A stretch of DNA of 64,000 nt from Rufibacter sp. DG15C (GCF_001577755.1 NZ_CP010776.1:2542001-2606000), one strand, 5' to 3'; shown: positions 33,132 to 42,581, numbered from the stretch's first letter. Program-made: numbers and translations. The notes: generated by a model from the letters alone, not told the origin.

Positions 33132-34901
33132 ATGCAAACAGCTGTACTCACCCACGACCCAAAACCGCACCCTCCAAAACTAAAGGAGCTGGCCGCCACG
33201 GCCATTTGCGGCAATGATATCACATCCTCTTGCCTCTATGTCTCGGCGTTGGCCATTGTTTATTCTGGGCAGTATGCCTGGGTGGCGCTGTTGATGGTAG
33301 GCGGCGTCTTGTTTTTATTCAGGAGCATTTACGGCGAGGTAGTAGGAGCCCTGCCCTTGAACGGCGGCGCGTACAACGCCCTGTTGAACACCACCAGCAA
33401 AAGCACGGCCTCATTGGCGGCCTGCCTCACGCTGCTATCGTACATGGCCACCGCGGTTATCTCGGCTAGTGAGGCCATGCACTATGTGCACCACCTCTGG
33501 GAAGGACTTCCCATCATTTATGCCACCATTGGACTTTTAGCGCTCTTCATGGGCTTGACCATCATGGGGATTGGTGAGTCTTCTATTGTAGCGGTCATCA
33601 TCTTTATCACTCATATCTCTACGCTCACCTTATTGGTAGTAGTGGGCTTTATCTTCTTGTTTAACAATGGGTTTGACACGCTGGCCTTAAACTACAGCCA
33701 ACCCTTAGAAGGAGGCAGCATCTGGAAGGCGCTGTTCTTTGGCTTCGCGGCGGCCATGCTGGGTATTTCGGGGTTTGAGAGTTCTGCCAACTTTGTAGAA
33801 GAGCAGGAGCGGGGCGTCTTCCCGAAGACGCTGCGCAACATGTGGTTGGCCGTGACGGTGTTTAACCCACTCACCGCGTTTCTGGCCATTGCCATCATCC
33901 CTATAGCCGCCGTGGCCACACACCAAACGGCCTTGTTGGCTTATTTAGGCGAGGTGACCGGAGGAAGTTGGCTAGCCACGCTTGTCTCTGTGAATGCAGC
34001 CATGGTATTGAGCGGTGCGGTGCTTACGTCTTATGTGGGAGTGACGGGTTTGGTACAACGTATGACGCTGGACCGCTGCCTGCCTCAATTCTTGCTCATT
34101 ACCAACAAGAAAGGATCTGCCTACCTGATCATGATCAGCTTCTTCTTGTTGTGCGTGTCTATTTTGCTCATCACCAAAGGAGATATTGGCGCGTTGGCCG
34201 GCGTCTACACCATTTCCTTCTTGTCTGTAATGGCCTTGTTTGGCTTGGGTAATGTGTTGTTGAAAATGCGACGGAACCGCCTGCCTAGACCGGTGCGTGC
34301 CACTGCCTTGGTGCTGTTCATTGCCATCTCTGCTATCCTTGCCGCTTTGGTAGGCAATGCCTTGCTGAACCCGGCCTATGTCTGGGTGTTCTTGAAATAT
34401 TTTGTGCCCACCGTGTCTGTGGTGTTCATTATGCTGTACCGCATTGAGCTCCTTGGTTTTTTTGCTTATCTGTTGCGCCAAATAGAAGAGCCTTTTGAAA
34501 AGGTACTTCCTTTCAAATCCAGGGCTTTAGTCAGGCTGATTCACAAGATTAGGTCTCAGGAATTTGTATTCTTTACCAAGGGAGATAACATAGCCAACAT
34601 CAACAAGGTGATGCGTTACATTGTGGAGAATGAGCATACCAACAAGCTCAAGATTGTGAACGTGCTCAGAGACGATGAGAAACCGCCAAAGAAACTCATG
34701 CACGAAATTGAAGTATTGGACTTAGCGTACCCAGAGCTGGTGGTGGACTTTGTGGTGTGGAGAGGACAATTCGGGCCAGAACTCATTGACGAACTTTCTG
34801 TCAAATGGGGCATTCCTAAGAACTTCATGTTCATCGGGTCACCTGGTGATCATTTCCCGTATGGTATCCAAGAATTAGGCGGAGTGAGGCTCGTAATCTA
34901 A
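33132..34901 (+). CDS. APC-superfamily amino acid permease
   Basis: This 589-residue protein has a first half with about 12 membrane segments and the APC signature near the N-terminus (ELAATAICGNDITSSCLYVS, FRSIYGEVVGALPLNGGAYN). FGFAAAMLGISGFESSANFV is the family's TM6 region. Residues from about 470 onward are cytosolic and soluble (FKSRALVRLIHKIRSQEFVF onward, with KGDNIANINKVMRYIVENEH). They form a domain of about 120 residues that may be regulatory. The substrate is unknown. The stop is followed within 6 bp by a palindromic element. Confidence 0.87.
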   Translation: MQTAVLTHDPKPHPPKLKELAATAICGNDITSSCLYVSALAIVYSGQYAWVALLMVGGVLFLFRSIYGEVVGALPLNGGAYNALLNTTSKSTASLAACLTLLSYMATAVISASEAMHYVHHLWEGLPIIYATIGLLALFMGLTIMGIGESSIVAVIIFITHISTLTLLVVVGFIFLFNNGFDTLALNYSQPLEGGSIWKALFFGFAAAMLGISGFESSANFVEEQERGVFPKTLRNMWLAVTVFNPLTAFLAIAIIPIAAVATHQTALLAYLGEVTGGSWLATLVSVNAAMVLSGAVLTSYVGVTGLVQRMTLDRCLPQFLLITNKKGSAYLIMISFFLLCVSILLITKGDIGALAGVYTISFLSVMALFGLGNVLLKMRRNRLPRPVRATALVLFIAISAILAALVGNALLNPAYVWVFLKYFVPTVSVVFIMLYRIELLGFFAYLLRQIEEPFEKVLPFKSRALVRLIHKIRSQEFVFFTKGDNIANINKVMRYIVENEHTNKLKIVNVLRDDEKPPKKLMHEIEVLDLAYPELVVDFVVWRGQFGPELIDELSVKWGIPKNFMFIGSPGDHFPYGIQELGGVRLVI

Positions 34902-34907
34902 GACTTG

Positions 34908-34946
34908 CGTTTTTAGCTTGTTTTCATGAAAATAAGCCAAAATCGG
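34908..34946. repeat. Palindromic element, copy 17
   Basis: CGTTTTTAGCTTGTTTTCAT / GAAAATAAGCCAAAATCGG, 6 bp after the permease stop codon. Confidence 0.8.
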
Positions 34947-35023
34947 AGCGCAGGATAGTTTTCCTTTCAGTACTTAATGCCGAAATAAAGCGTTAAGTTT
35001 TCATTGAAGCGCCAGAAGTCAAT

Positions 35024-35065
35024 AAAAGCAAAAGGCACCTTATTTCTAAGGTGCCTTTTGCTTTT
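35024..35065. terminator. Bidirectional terminator
   Basis: AAAAGCAAAAGGCACCTTA pairs with TAAGGTGCCTTTTGCTTTT between the convergent permease and nucleoside transporter genes. Confidence 0.85.
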
Positions 35066-35090
35066 AAGTATACATCAGAGTTGGTACGTA

Positions 35091-36365
35091 TTACATCAAA
35101 ATACCCGCTAAGGCTGCTGACATGTATGAGGCCAAGGTTCCGCAGATCAAGGCTTTTACGCCCAGCGCGGCAAGGTCTTTTCTGCGTTCTGGTACTAACT
35201 GACCAATACCACCCACTTGAATGGCAATGGAGCTGAAGTTGGCAAAACCGCAAAGCGCGAAGGAGGTAATCAACAAGGTCTTAGGGTCCAAGGTGCCTTT
35301 AATAGCGGCAAGGTCCAAGTAGGCCACAAACTCATTGATGACAATCTTGGTACCCATCAAGGAACCGGCAGCAAACATATCCTTTACAGGTACGCCCATG
35401 GCTACGGCAAAGAGAGAGAAAATGCTTCCTAGAATGCTCTTCAGGCTCAAGTTCTCCAAAGGAATACCTACGGCGTCCAGAGACATGCCCATGCCGGCTA
35501 AGAACGTACCCACATAGCCTAAGAAGAAGTCCACCAGGGCTATCAAGGCAATAAAACCTACTAGCATGGCCACCACGTTCAAACCTACGCGTAATCCGTC
35601 AGAGGCACCGTGAGAAATGGCATCTACCAGGTTGGCATCTTGCTTCACCACCTCAATCCCCACTTTCCCTTTGGTTTCAGATTCTTCGGTTTCTGGGAAG
35701 ACAATTTTAGAGATCACCAAGGCGCCGGGGGCAGCCATGATACTAGCGGCAATCAAGTACTCAGCGGGTACGCCCAAGGCTATGTACACGGCCATTACAC
35801 CCCCTGCAATACATGCCATGCTACCCGCCATAGACGCTAACAATTCTGAGTTGGTCATGGTAGGCAAATATGGCTTGATCATGATTTGTGCCTCTACCTG
35901 GCCCACAAATACGCTGGCCACGTTAGACACCGCCTCACTACCACTCACGCCCATCAGTTTATGCACCACTTTGGCCACCACAGACACAATGCGCTGCATC
36001 AAGCCAATGTGGTAGGCAATGCTTACCAAAACCGCTACAAAGATGATGGTAGGAACAATCTTAAAGAAGAAGATCACGTCATTGCCCGGGCCAAAGGCGC
36101 GGTCCATTTTTTCTTTGTTCACAAGCGCGCCAAACACAAATTCGGCACCGCGGTCAGAGAAGCTCAGGATTCTGGTAATACCGGCTCCTAGTTTAGAGAA
36201 CAGCATTTGGCCAAACGGCACTTTCAAGATAAAAAAGGCTAAGCCTAATTGCAGGAGAAGCCCCACTACCACTAAGCGAATATTGATAGCCTTCCGGTTA
36301 TTGGAAAGCAGAAAGGCAATGCCTAAGATTAAGACAATTCCTATTAGTCCGGTAAAACGGTCCAT
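35091..36365 (-). CDS. Concentrative nucleoside transporter (NupC/CNT family)
   Basis: This 424-residue integral membrane protein has the three-part CNT organisation: N-terminal membrane segments, the Nucleos_tra2_N/gate region (SGSEAVSNVASVFVGQVEAQ, PYLPTMTNSELLASMAGSMA) and the C-terminal core (VPAEYLIAASIMAAPGALVI, KIVINEFVAYLDL, CGFANFSSIAIQVGGIGQLV). The GQ-E substrate motif and the C-terminal NEF-A-like motif are intact. It imports nucleosides with Na+ or H+. Confidence 0.95.
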   Translation of the reverse strand: MDRFTGLIGIVLILGIAFLLSNNRKAINIRLVVVGLLLQLGLAFFILKVPFGQMLFSKLGAGITRILSFSDRGAEFVFGALVNKEKMDRAFGPGNDVIFFFKIVPTIIFVAVLVSIAYHIGLMQRIVSVVAKVVHKLMGVSGSEAVSNVASVFVGQVEAQIMIKPYLPTMTNSELLASMAGSMACIAGGVMAVYIALGVPAEYLIAASIMAAPGALVISKIVFPETEESETKGKVGIEVVKQDANLVDAISHGASDGLRVGLNVVAMLVGFIALIALVDFFLGYVGTFLAGMGMSLDAVGIPLENLSLKSILGSIFSLFAVAMGVPVKDMFAAGSLMGTKIVINEFVAYLDLAAIKGTLDPKTLLITSFALCGFANFSSIAIQVGGIGQLVPERRKDLAALGVKALICGTLASYMSAALAGILM

Positions 36366-36582
36366 GGGCAGTTAGAAAGGGTAGTTAAGAGTTTGTTTAG
36401 TTGGGTATGGAGAGCAATAAAACCAAGGAAATGCAACGCGTAAAAGTTAGCGCCTACTTCCCATTCTTACAAAAATAAGGATTTTGAAGTATTAAACGAC
36501 TTCTCTCTAAAATCTTATCTATAAAAGTTTTCTGGGCATATAACCCCTGATTCCGCAGGCTGAATGCGAATAGAGAGGCAAT

Positions 36583-36613
36583 AAAAAAGCCCGACAATCT
36601 GCCGGGCTTTTCT
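36583..36613 (-). terminator. Terminator of secDF
   Basis: AAAAAAGCCCG and CGGGCTTTTCT flank a short loop, 21 bp past the minus-strand stop at 36634. Confidence 0.8.
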
Positions 36614-36633
36614 CAATTAAGCAAGTGCTTTAT

Positions 36634-39621
36634 TTAGGAAACAATTACTGGTTTGGCTTGTGAGGTTACATTCATCTTGTCCACGTTGGTAGTATCTACT
36701 ACAATTGGAGAAGCAATGAACAAGGTAGAATACGTACCGGTCAAAGAACCTACCAACATGGCAAAGGAGAAGCCTCTCAGCGTTTCACCACCAAAGATGA
36801 AGAGCACAATCACCACTAGCAATACCGTTAAGTTGGTAATGATGGTACGGCTAAACGTGCTGTTCAAGGCCGGGTTCACAATGTCTCTAAACTTCATGCG
36901 TGGGTTCTCCTGCGTGTACTCCCTGATACGGTCAAACACTACCACGGTGTCATTGATAGAATAACCAATAATGGTCAGGATAGAGGCGATGAACACCTGG
37001 TCCATCTCAAAAGAAACCCCAAACAGGTTGGCAATGGTGAAGGCAGAGAACACTACCAACACGTCGTGGATCAAGGCGATAACCCCACCCAAGCTGTACT
37101 GCCATCTGCTGAAACGGAAGGCCAGGTACACGAAGATACCGGCAAAGGCCAGCAATACGGCAATTACAGCTGTCTTCTGAATATCATCGGCCATGGTAGC
37201 GCCTACTTTAGAGGAGCTTACAATTTTAGGATTCTGGCCTTGGTACTCCGTTAAACCTTTCACCAATGCAGCCTGTACGGTTTCATCGGCTTGGGTAGAC
37301 TCATCCTCGGCTAGGTAACTGGTCGTCACTTTTAAGCGGTTGGCAGCACCAAAGGTTTTTACCTCAGTACCTTTTCCTTGGAACTCATCGTCCAGGGCAG
37401 AGCGTACATCAGAGGCTGGTACGGCACTGGTAAAGTCAACTACGTAAGAACGACCACCTTTAAAGTCAACGCCCAATGGCAATTCGCCTTTAATGAACAC
37501 GGCGGCAATACCAAAGGCAATAAGGATGGTAGAGAACAAATACGCTTTTTTACGGTTGCCTAGAATGTCAAACTTGATGTTCTTAAACCAGTTTCTAGAT
37601 AGTGCAGTCTCCAAAGAAAGGGTGCTGGCGTTGTTGCCTTTCGCCATCCACTCTATCAAAATTCTAGACACGTACACCGCTGTAAAGAAGGAGGTAGCAA
37701 TACCAATCATCAAGGTGATGGCAAATCCTTTTACTGGACCAGATCCAAAGAAGTATAGGATGATACCAGCCAATAAAGTGGTCACGTTGGAGTCAAAGAT
37801 GGAGCTAAACGCTTTGCTGTATCCTTTCTTAATGGCTTCCTGAATATTCAAGCCAGCCGCCATTTCTTCCTTGATACGCTCAAAGATTAGTACGTTGGCA
37901 TCCACAGACATACCCATGGTCAATACCATACCGGCAATACCAGGCAAGGTAAGCGCCGTGCCAAACTGAGCAAGGATACCAATGATGAAGAAGATGTTGA
38001 ACAACAAGGCGATGTTGGCAATCAAACCACCTTTAGCATAGTAGGCAATCATGAAGATCACTACCAGGGCAAGACCCGCCAAAGAAGAAAGCAAACCTTG
38101 GTTGATGGCTTCCTGACCCAAAGAAGGACCCACAATGGCTTCTTCTACAATACGGGTAGGGGCTGGCATTTTACCGGCCTTCAAGATGTTGGCCAAATCC
38201 TGGGCTTCATCAATGGTGAAAGAACCAGAGATGGAAGAGTTACCACCACTGATCTCATTCTGTACCACTGGCGCAGAGTATACATAGTTGTCAAGAACAA
38301 TAGCTACCTGACGACCGATGTTGTCGGCGGTTAAGCGTTGCCATTTCTTAGAACCAGCTACGTTCATAGCCATGTTGATTTCTGGCTGACCCGTCTGGCT
38401 GTAATCCTGACGGGCGTCAGCGATGTACTCACCTGTCAAGGGAGCCTTGCCGTCACGTCCTTTCTTCACCGCGAATAGTTCTAAGAACTCAGCACCGTCA
38501 TTGGCCACAATTGGTTTCACACCCCATAAGAACTTCATGTTCTGCGGGAACAAGGCACGTACTTCTTCCTTAGCGAACAAAGCGTTCACTTTAGCCGTGT
38601 CACGTACGTTAGAGCCCAAACCACCCGGAAGCGGCGTGAACAAACGCGCCAACAAAGAGCTCTGGTTGGTGTTTAAAGAATCTTTCTTGGTGCCAGCAGT
38701 ATCTGCTTTGGCCAATTGGTTGGCAAGTGCCGTGGTATCACCAGAGGCTTTTGCCAAGGTAGTGTCTTTTGGTGCCGCAGCGGCAGCCAAAGTAGAAGCA
38801 CCAGCGGTAGAAGTACCTTTTAGTTTGTTGGCAGACTCCTCTTTTACCAGGTAGTCATTCAACTGCGTGAAGTAAGGAGCAAACTCATCTGTGCGCCATA
38901 CTTCCCAGAACTCCAGGTTGGCAGTTCCTTGCAATAGTTTACGAACACGCTCTGGGTTGTCTACACCCGGTAATTCAATCTGGATGCGGTTAGTACCTTG
39001 TAATTGCTGGATGTTTGGCTGGTTTACGCCAAACTTGTCAATACGCGTGCGCAGGATGTTGAAAGAGCGGGCCACGGCGTCATTCACCTCCCGGTTGATC
39101 TCTGCCAATACTTGCTGGTCTGTAGAGGCGTAGTTCAAGTTGCGGTTGGCGCTGTTGGCAAACAGTGAAGAAAGCTTAGCGTTAGGGGCAATCTCACGAT
39201 ACGAGCGGTAGAACAAGTCTACAAAGTTCTCTTGGCTGTTTACCTGCAATTTCTGGGCTTGGGCAATGGCTTGCTCAAACGCTGGGTCTTTGCGGTTGCC
39301 GGCCATGGTTCTAATGATTTCTACCGGAGAAACCTCTAGGGTCACGTGCATGCCGCCTTTCAAGTCAAGACCAAGTCCTAACTCACTTTCTTTGATTTCT
39401 TGGTAGGTATATTCTTTACCTAATACGTTTAAAACAGGGGCTCTCCAGACAGAGTCCAGGTACGTCTGTTTTTTATATTGGTCTACATTGCCTTTGGCAT
39501 CAGTGGCATAGGTGGCAGCTTTCTGCTCCACATTGCGTGATACCAGGCTAAGTGATAGAAAGTACAGGCATAGCACCGTGACTATCACCGTCAGGAATAC
39601 AATAAATCCTTTGTTACGCAT
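36634..39621 (-). CDS. secDF: Fused protein translocase subunit SecDF
   Basis: This 995-residue fused SecD-SecF subunit drives late steps of Sec export using the proton-motive force. SecD part: TM1 (residues 7-27), LGLDLKGGMHVTLEV, the periplasmic P1 domain, then TMs with LTLPGIAGMVLTMGMSVDANVLIFERIKEE (in parts: AGMVLTMGMSVDANVLIFER). SecF part from about residue 690: LPLGVDFKGGRSYVVDF and IIGYSINDTVVVFDRIRE. The P1 region has an unusually long Ala/Thr/Lys-rich insertion at about residues 260-325, likely a flexible periplasmic loop. Fused SecDF is the normal form in Bacteroidota. Confidence 0.97.
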   Translation of the reverse strand: MRNKGFIVFLTVIVTVLCLYFLSLSLVSRNVEQKAATYATDAKGNVDQYKKQTYLDSVWRAPVLNVLGKEYTYQEIKESELGLGLDLKGGMHVTLEVSPVEIIRTMAGNRKDPAFEQAIAQAQKLQVNSQENFVDLFYRSYREIAPNAKLSSLFANSANRNLNYASTDQQVLAEINREVNDAVARSFNILRTRIDKFGVNQPNIQQLQGTNRIQIELPGVDNPERVRKLLQGTANLEFWEVWRTDEFAPYFTQLNDYLVKEESANKLKGTSTAGASTLAAAAAPKDTTLAKASGDTTALANQLAKADTAGTKKDSLNTNQSSLLARLFTPLPGGLGSNVRDTAKVNALFAKEEVRALFPQNMKFLWGVKPIVANDGAEFLELFAVKKGRDGKAPLTGEYIADARQDYSQTGQPEINMAMNVAGSKKWQRLTADNIGRQVAIVLDNYVYSAPVVQNEISGGNSSISGSFTIDEAQDLANILKAGKMPAPTRIVEEAIVGPSLGQEAINQGLLSSLAGLALVVIFMIAYYAKGGLIANIALLFNIFFIIGILAQFGTALTLPGIAGMVLTMGMSVDANVLIFERIKEEMAAGLNIQEAIKKGYSKAFSSIFDSNVTTLLAGIILYFFGSGPVKGFAITLMIGIATSFFTAVYVSRILIEWMAKGNNASTLSLETALSRNWFKNIKFDILGNRKKAYLFSTILIAFGIAAVFIKGELPLGVDFKGGRSYVVDFTSAVPASDVRSALDDEFQGKGTEVKTFGAANRLKVTTSYLAEDESTQADETVQAALVKGLTEYQGQNPKIVSSSKVGATMADDIQKTAVIAVLLAFAGIFVYLAFRFSRWQYSLGGVIALIHDVLVVFSAFTIANLFGVSFEMDQVFIASILTIIGYSINDTVVVFDRIREYTQENPRMKFRDIVNPALNSTFSRTIITNLTVLLVVIVLFIFGGETLRGFSFAMLVGSLTGTYSTLFIASPIVVDTTNVDKMNVTSQAKPVIVS

Positions 39622-39779
39622 GGGTTTTGTAAAATGTATAGAAAAGTATTAAAAATGCTTAAGAGGCCCTAATAGCCCGTATGGCCGCTTTTGTCAGCCT
39701 TGCAAGGGATAAAATATAGGGAGTAAAGAGTCTGCATCCCTAGGGTGGCCCAGAAAGGCCAGGATGCGGAAAGAACGCG

Positions 39780-40139
39780 TTAAGGAGCGTTGGGTGAAAT
39801 AGGCTGGGTGGCCTGCTGCTGCAGGAAGAAAGTCCAATAAGCCAGCGGCGCCTCCATTTTAAGGTTTAGGGCCTCAGGTGCCGTAAACGAAAAGGTAGGT
39901 AACAGCGCGGGCTCCGCTAAAACAAGGTCTACAAAAGAAGTGGTGGCCTCCAGAGAGACTCTCTGCTTGACAATAGTGCCTTCCGCCTTCTTATGTGCTT
40001 TTACCGCCGTTTGCTCTGCCGGGGTGGCAGTATGCGCATATGCCGGCAGAACCTGGTGGTTCACAGACAATACCAACAGCAGCGCCAAACTAGTCCATAG
40101 CAGGCGCCAATGATGTGATATGTTCTGTCCGGTTTTCAT
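39780..40139 (-). CDS. Hypothetical exported or membrane-anchored protein
   Basis: This protein has 119 residues from the ATG at 40139 (MKTGQNISHHWRLLWTSLAL). It has one N-terminal hydrophobic stretch ending near PAYAHTATP, consistent with a signal peptide. The rest has no recognised motif; it is moderately hydrophobic, with aromatic and Pro residues near the C-terminus. No family is recognised. It is preceded on the same strand by udk and that gene's terminator, so it has its own promoter. Confidence 0.55.
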   Translation of the reverse strand: MKTGQNISHHWRLLWTSLALLLVLSVNHQVLPAYAHTATPAEQTAVKAHKKAEGTIVKQRVSLEATTSFVDLVLAEPALLPTFSFTAPEALNLKMEAPLAYWTFFLQQQATQPISPNAP

Positions 40140-40174
40140 CTGTATAAGCAAAGATATAGGAATCCTGCATAAAA

Positions 40175-40215
40175 CAAAAGCCTCTGCCTTACACTTGGTA
40201 AAGCAGAGGCTTTTA
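40175..40215 (-). terminator. Terminator of udk
   Basis: AAAAGCCTCTGCCTT pairs with AAAGCAGAGGCTTTT, about 36 bp beyond the minus-strand udk stop. Confidence 0.8.
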
Positions 40216-40250
40216 GAAAGAGTTCCAGCGCCTTAGAAATATGGGCCTGG

Positions 40251-40874
40251 TTATTTGCTGATTTTTGAGTTCAAGTAAGTCACCAGTACCTCAAGGCCTT
40301 TGTCAAAATGACGGTTATTGGGGATGATTACATCTGCATCGTTCTTGAATGGCTTGATGTATTTCTCATAAGTAGGGGCTACGTGGTGGGTGTAGCGGTA
40401 CAACACGTCATCCAGGTCATAGCCACGCTCTACTTTGTCTCTGATGATGCGGCGCTGCAGTTTAATGTGCTCCTTGGCATCTATGTAGACCTTTAAGTCC
40501 AGGAGTTTAGCCACTTCCTCATAATAGAAAACAAAGATGCCTTCTACCACTACAATAGGGGCCGGTTTAAACTCAAGTTGGCGCGGCACTACGTTGGGAT
40601 TGTTGAAGGTATACTCCTGACGGTGGATGGTCTCGCCTTGGCTTAGCTTAAGAATGTCCTGGGCATAGGCAAGGCTGTCAATAGAGGTAGGTAAATCAAA
40701 GTTAAGGACGCCTTGGTCATCTTTGAACTGTTTCTCACGGTCATGGTAATAGTTGTCCTGTGAGATGAGGCAGATGTCCTCAGGTGCATATGAAGCCAGT
40801 AATCTACTCAAGAAGGTGGTTTTTCCTGAGGCGCTCCCTCCCGTAATGCCTACAATGAACGGCTTTTGATGCAT
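40251..40874 (-). CDS. udk: Uridine kinase
   Basis: This 207-residue P-loop kinase phosphorylates uridine/cytidine in pyrimidine salvage. Walker A is GITGGSASGKTTFLSRLL. The nucleoside-binding segment LISQDNYYHDR and FDLPTSIDSL follow, then PIVVVEGIFVFYYEEVAKLL (Walker B region), YIDAKEHIKLQRRIIRDKVERG (in part: AKEHIKLQRRIIRDKVERG, the lid) and PTYEKYIKPFKNDADVIIPN. The length is standard. It is followed by a terminator and separated by 76 bp from rdgB upstream. Confidence 0.96.
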   Translation of the reverse strand: MHQKPFIVGITGGSASGKTTFLSRLLASYAPEDICLISQDNYYHDREKQFKDDQGVLNFDLPTSIDSLAYAQDILKLSQGETIHRQEYTFNNPNVVPRQLEFKPAPIVVVEGIFVFYYEEVAKLLDLKVYIDAKEHIKLQRRIIRDKVERGYDLDDVLYRYTHHVAPTYEKYIKPFKNDADVIIPNNRHFDKGLEVLVTYLNSKISK

Positions 40875-40950
40875 AAGTGCAATTGGTTTACGGGGTGCAA
40901 AATTAGGTGTTTGTACGCATGCCGCCTAACGATGCCTCAAAAGAATTTGC

Positions 40951-41547
40951 TCAGGTACCGGTTTGTACATACCGGTGCTGCAAGAACGAAACCAACTGCT
41001 GCACCGCGCGCGCCCTGTGGCTGATTTCATTCTTCTGATCACTGCTCATCTCTGCGAAGGAAAGCGGACTGGTCTCTGGCGCGAAGATGGGGTCATAGCC
41101 AAAACCGTTGGTGCCTCTGGGCGCATCCAGAATGTGGCCTTCCACAATACCGTCAAAATAATGCGGCTCGCCGTCCTCCAGAATCAACACAATGGACGTC
41201 CTGAAACGTGCCTTGCGGTTTCCATTCCCTTGCAGGTTGTCCAAAACCTTCTGCATATTGGCTTGGTTGTCGCGCTCCGGTCCCGCATACCGCGCTGAAT
41301 ACACACCCGGCTCATGATTCAAAGCTTCTACCTCTAACCCAGTGTCATCTGCAAAGCAGGGCGTCTTGTACTTCTCCCAAACGTACTGCGCCTTCTGCAG
41401 CGCGTTGCCTTCCAGCGTGTCCTGGTCTTCGGCCAGTTCCTCAGTGCAACCCAGTTCTTCCAAGCTCACCAATTCAAAGGGCGCACCCAGCAAAGACTGT
41501 ATCTCTTTTAGTTTATAGGCATTGTTAGAGGCGAAGCAGATTTTCAT
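40951..41547 (-). CDS. rdgB: Non-canonical purine NTP pyrophosphatase (RdgB/HAM1)
   Basis: This protein has 198 residues from the ATG at 41547 (MKICFASNNAYKLKEIQSLL). The 13 codons upstream in frame derive from the palindromic element (SFPENSLKT) and are not part of the family. It hydrolyses dITP/XTP to monophosphates. Motifs are FASNNAYKLKEIQ, CFADDTGLEVEALNHEPGVY, SARYAG, NGFGYDPIFAPE and EKN-like SSDQKNEISHRARAV. All ligand residues (N8, K13, D-D-T-G) are present. Confidence 0.96.
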   Translation of the reverse strand: MKICFASNNAYKLKEIQSLLGAPFELVSLEELGCTEELAEDQDTLEGNALQKAQYVWEKYKTPCFADDTGLEVEALNHEPGVYSARYAGPERDNQANMQKVLDNLQGNGNRKARFRTSIVLILEDGEPHYFDGIVEGHILDAPRGTNGFGYDPIFAPETSPLSFAEMSSDQKNEISHRARAVQQLVSFLQHRYVQTGT

Positions 41548-41553
41548 AGCAAG

Positions 41554-41592
41554 CGTTTTTAGGCTGTTTTCTGGAAATGAGGGCAAAAACGG
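41554..41592. repeat. Palindromic element, copy 18
   Basis: CGTTTTTAGGCTGTTTTCTG / GAAATGAGGGCAAAAACGG. It lies 6 bp upstream of the rdgB ATG (minus strand), in its leader. Confidence 0.85.
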
Positions 41593-41629
41593 ATAGAGGA
41601 CAAATGACGAACGATAAAGTAAGAAACGG

Positions 41630-41836
41630 TTATTTAAAGACTAAGAATACGCCTATCCCTAACCACACCATCCCTATTATGAAATTTGCGATGGGCCCAT
41701 AAGGCCTACCAAAGAACTTCTTCCATAAGACAGCGTCTGAAGAAGTTGCCACCGCTTTTGGCCATCTAAGGTCAAAAGCGGTGGATAAATACCATATTCC
41801 CCAAGCTATTAAAGCAATGCCTATCGCATACTGCAT
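41630..41836 (-). CDS. Small membrane protein, two transmembrane segments
   Basis: This 68-residue protein has hydrophobic stretches at residues 2-20 (QYAIGIALIAWGIWYLSTA) and 50-68 (IANFIIGMVWLGIGVFLVFK), joined by a basic, aromatic loop (LWKKFFGRPYGP). No family is recognised. It lies in a minus-strand run between a phosphoribosyltransferase gene and rdgB. Confidence 0.65.
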   Translation of the reverse strand: MQYAIGIALIAWGIWYLSTAFDLRWPKAVATSSDAVLWKKFFGRPYGPIANFIIGMVWLGIGVFLVFK

Positions 41837-41884
41837 ATTTCAAATCAATCTAACTGTGAAACCTGATTTATTACCGCCGTAGCA

Positions 41885-42394
41885 TTACATCAAATACGCG
41901 CCGAAGGTCTCCTCGTTCAACTCAACTTTGATGTGCTCTTTGATGGTAGTAGCCAGGGAGTAACCTGTGTAGGTAGCTGAGATAGGGTAGAGGGGATGGT
42001 GGCGGTCCACCAGCGTGGCAATCTCCAGCTTCTTGCAGTCCTTCTCTAAGAAGGCGCGTAAGGTGTAGGCCAGGGTTTTGCCGGTATTCAAGACATCGTC
42101 CACTAGCACTACTACCGTGTCTGTGAGGGATTCTGGGCTTGGGGTTAGCTTGAGCTCGTGCTGCAGGGGTTGGGTCTTATGCAGGCGCACTTCCATGAGC
42201 TCAATGGCCAGCGGCGAAATCTTCTTCAGTTCCTCTGCCAGCAGTTGGGCCAGAAGGTAGCCGTTCTCATACACGCCTGCCAGTACCAGGCGCTCCTCCT
42301 CAAAATTGCGCTCAAAGATTTCATAAGCAATACGCGTAATTTTCTGAAGGATGGCTTGACGGTCCAGAATCAGGTTGTCAGTGGTAAAGGCCAT
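41885..42394 (-). CDS. Phosphoribosyltransferase (PyrR-like)
   Basis: This 169-residue PRTase-fold protein has the PRPP-binding motif VVLVDDVLNTGKTLAYTL at about residues 95-112 and an N-terminal helix with a YEIFERNFEEERLVLAGVYE segment. C-terminal VDRHHPLYPISATYTGYSLA is reminiscent of PyrR (VDRGHRELPI...). This suggests either a uracil phosphoribosyltransferase/regulator of PyrR type or a generic purine PRTase. I did not see a PyrR-type leader hairpin at a pyr operon in this window, so the regulatory role is not supported. Confidence 0.85.
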   Translation of the reverse strand: MAFTTDNLILDRQAILQKITRIAYEIFERNFEEERLVLAGVYENGYLLAQLLAEELKKISPLAIELMEVRLHKTQPLQHELKLTPSPESLTDTVVVLVDDVLNTGKTLAYTLRAFLEKDCKKLEIATLVDRHHPLYPISATYTGYSLATTIKEHIKVELNEETFGAYLM

Positions 42395-42530
42395 AAACCG
42401 GGAGCTAGGAAGTGAAACATGAGAGTTGCGGCCAAATTACTGAAATATTTGCCAATCCGGCCATGCTGGGTGCAATCCAGTCACTCTGAAAAATTTTAGA
42501 TATATAGTTTTAATATGCAGAAGATATTCT

Positions 42531-42538
42531 TAATTTTG
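42531..42538 (+). promoter_or_regulatory. Candidate -7 element of rpmE2
   Basis: TAATTTTG (TAnnTTTG) lies 43 bp before the ATG. A TTTT run lies about 20 bp upstream. Confidence 0.4.
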
Positions 42539-42581
42539 CCACCTGATTCTAGAAATGCGTCTTTAAAAATACAGCAATACA

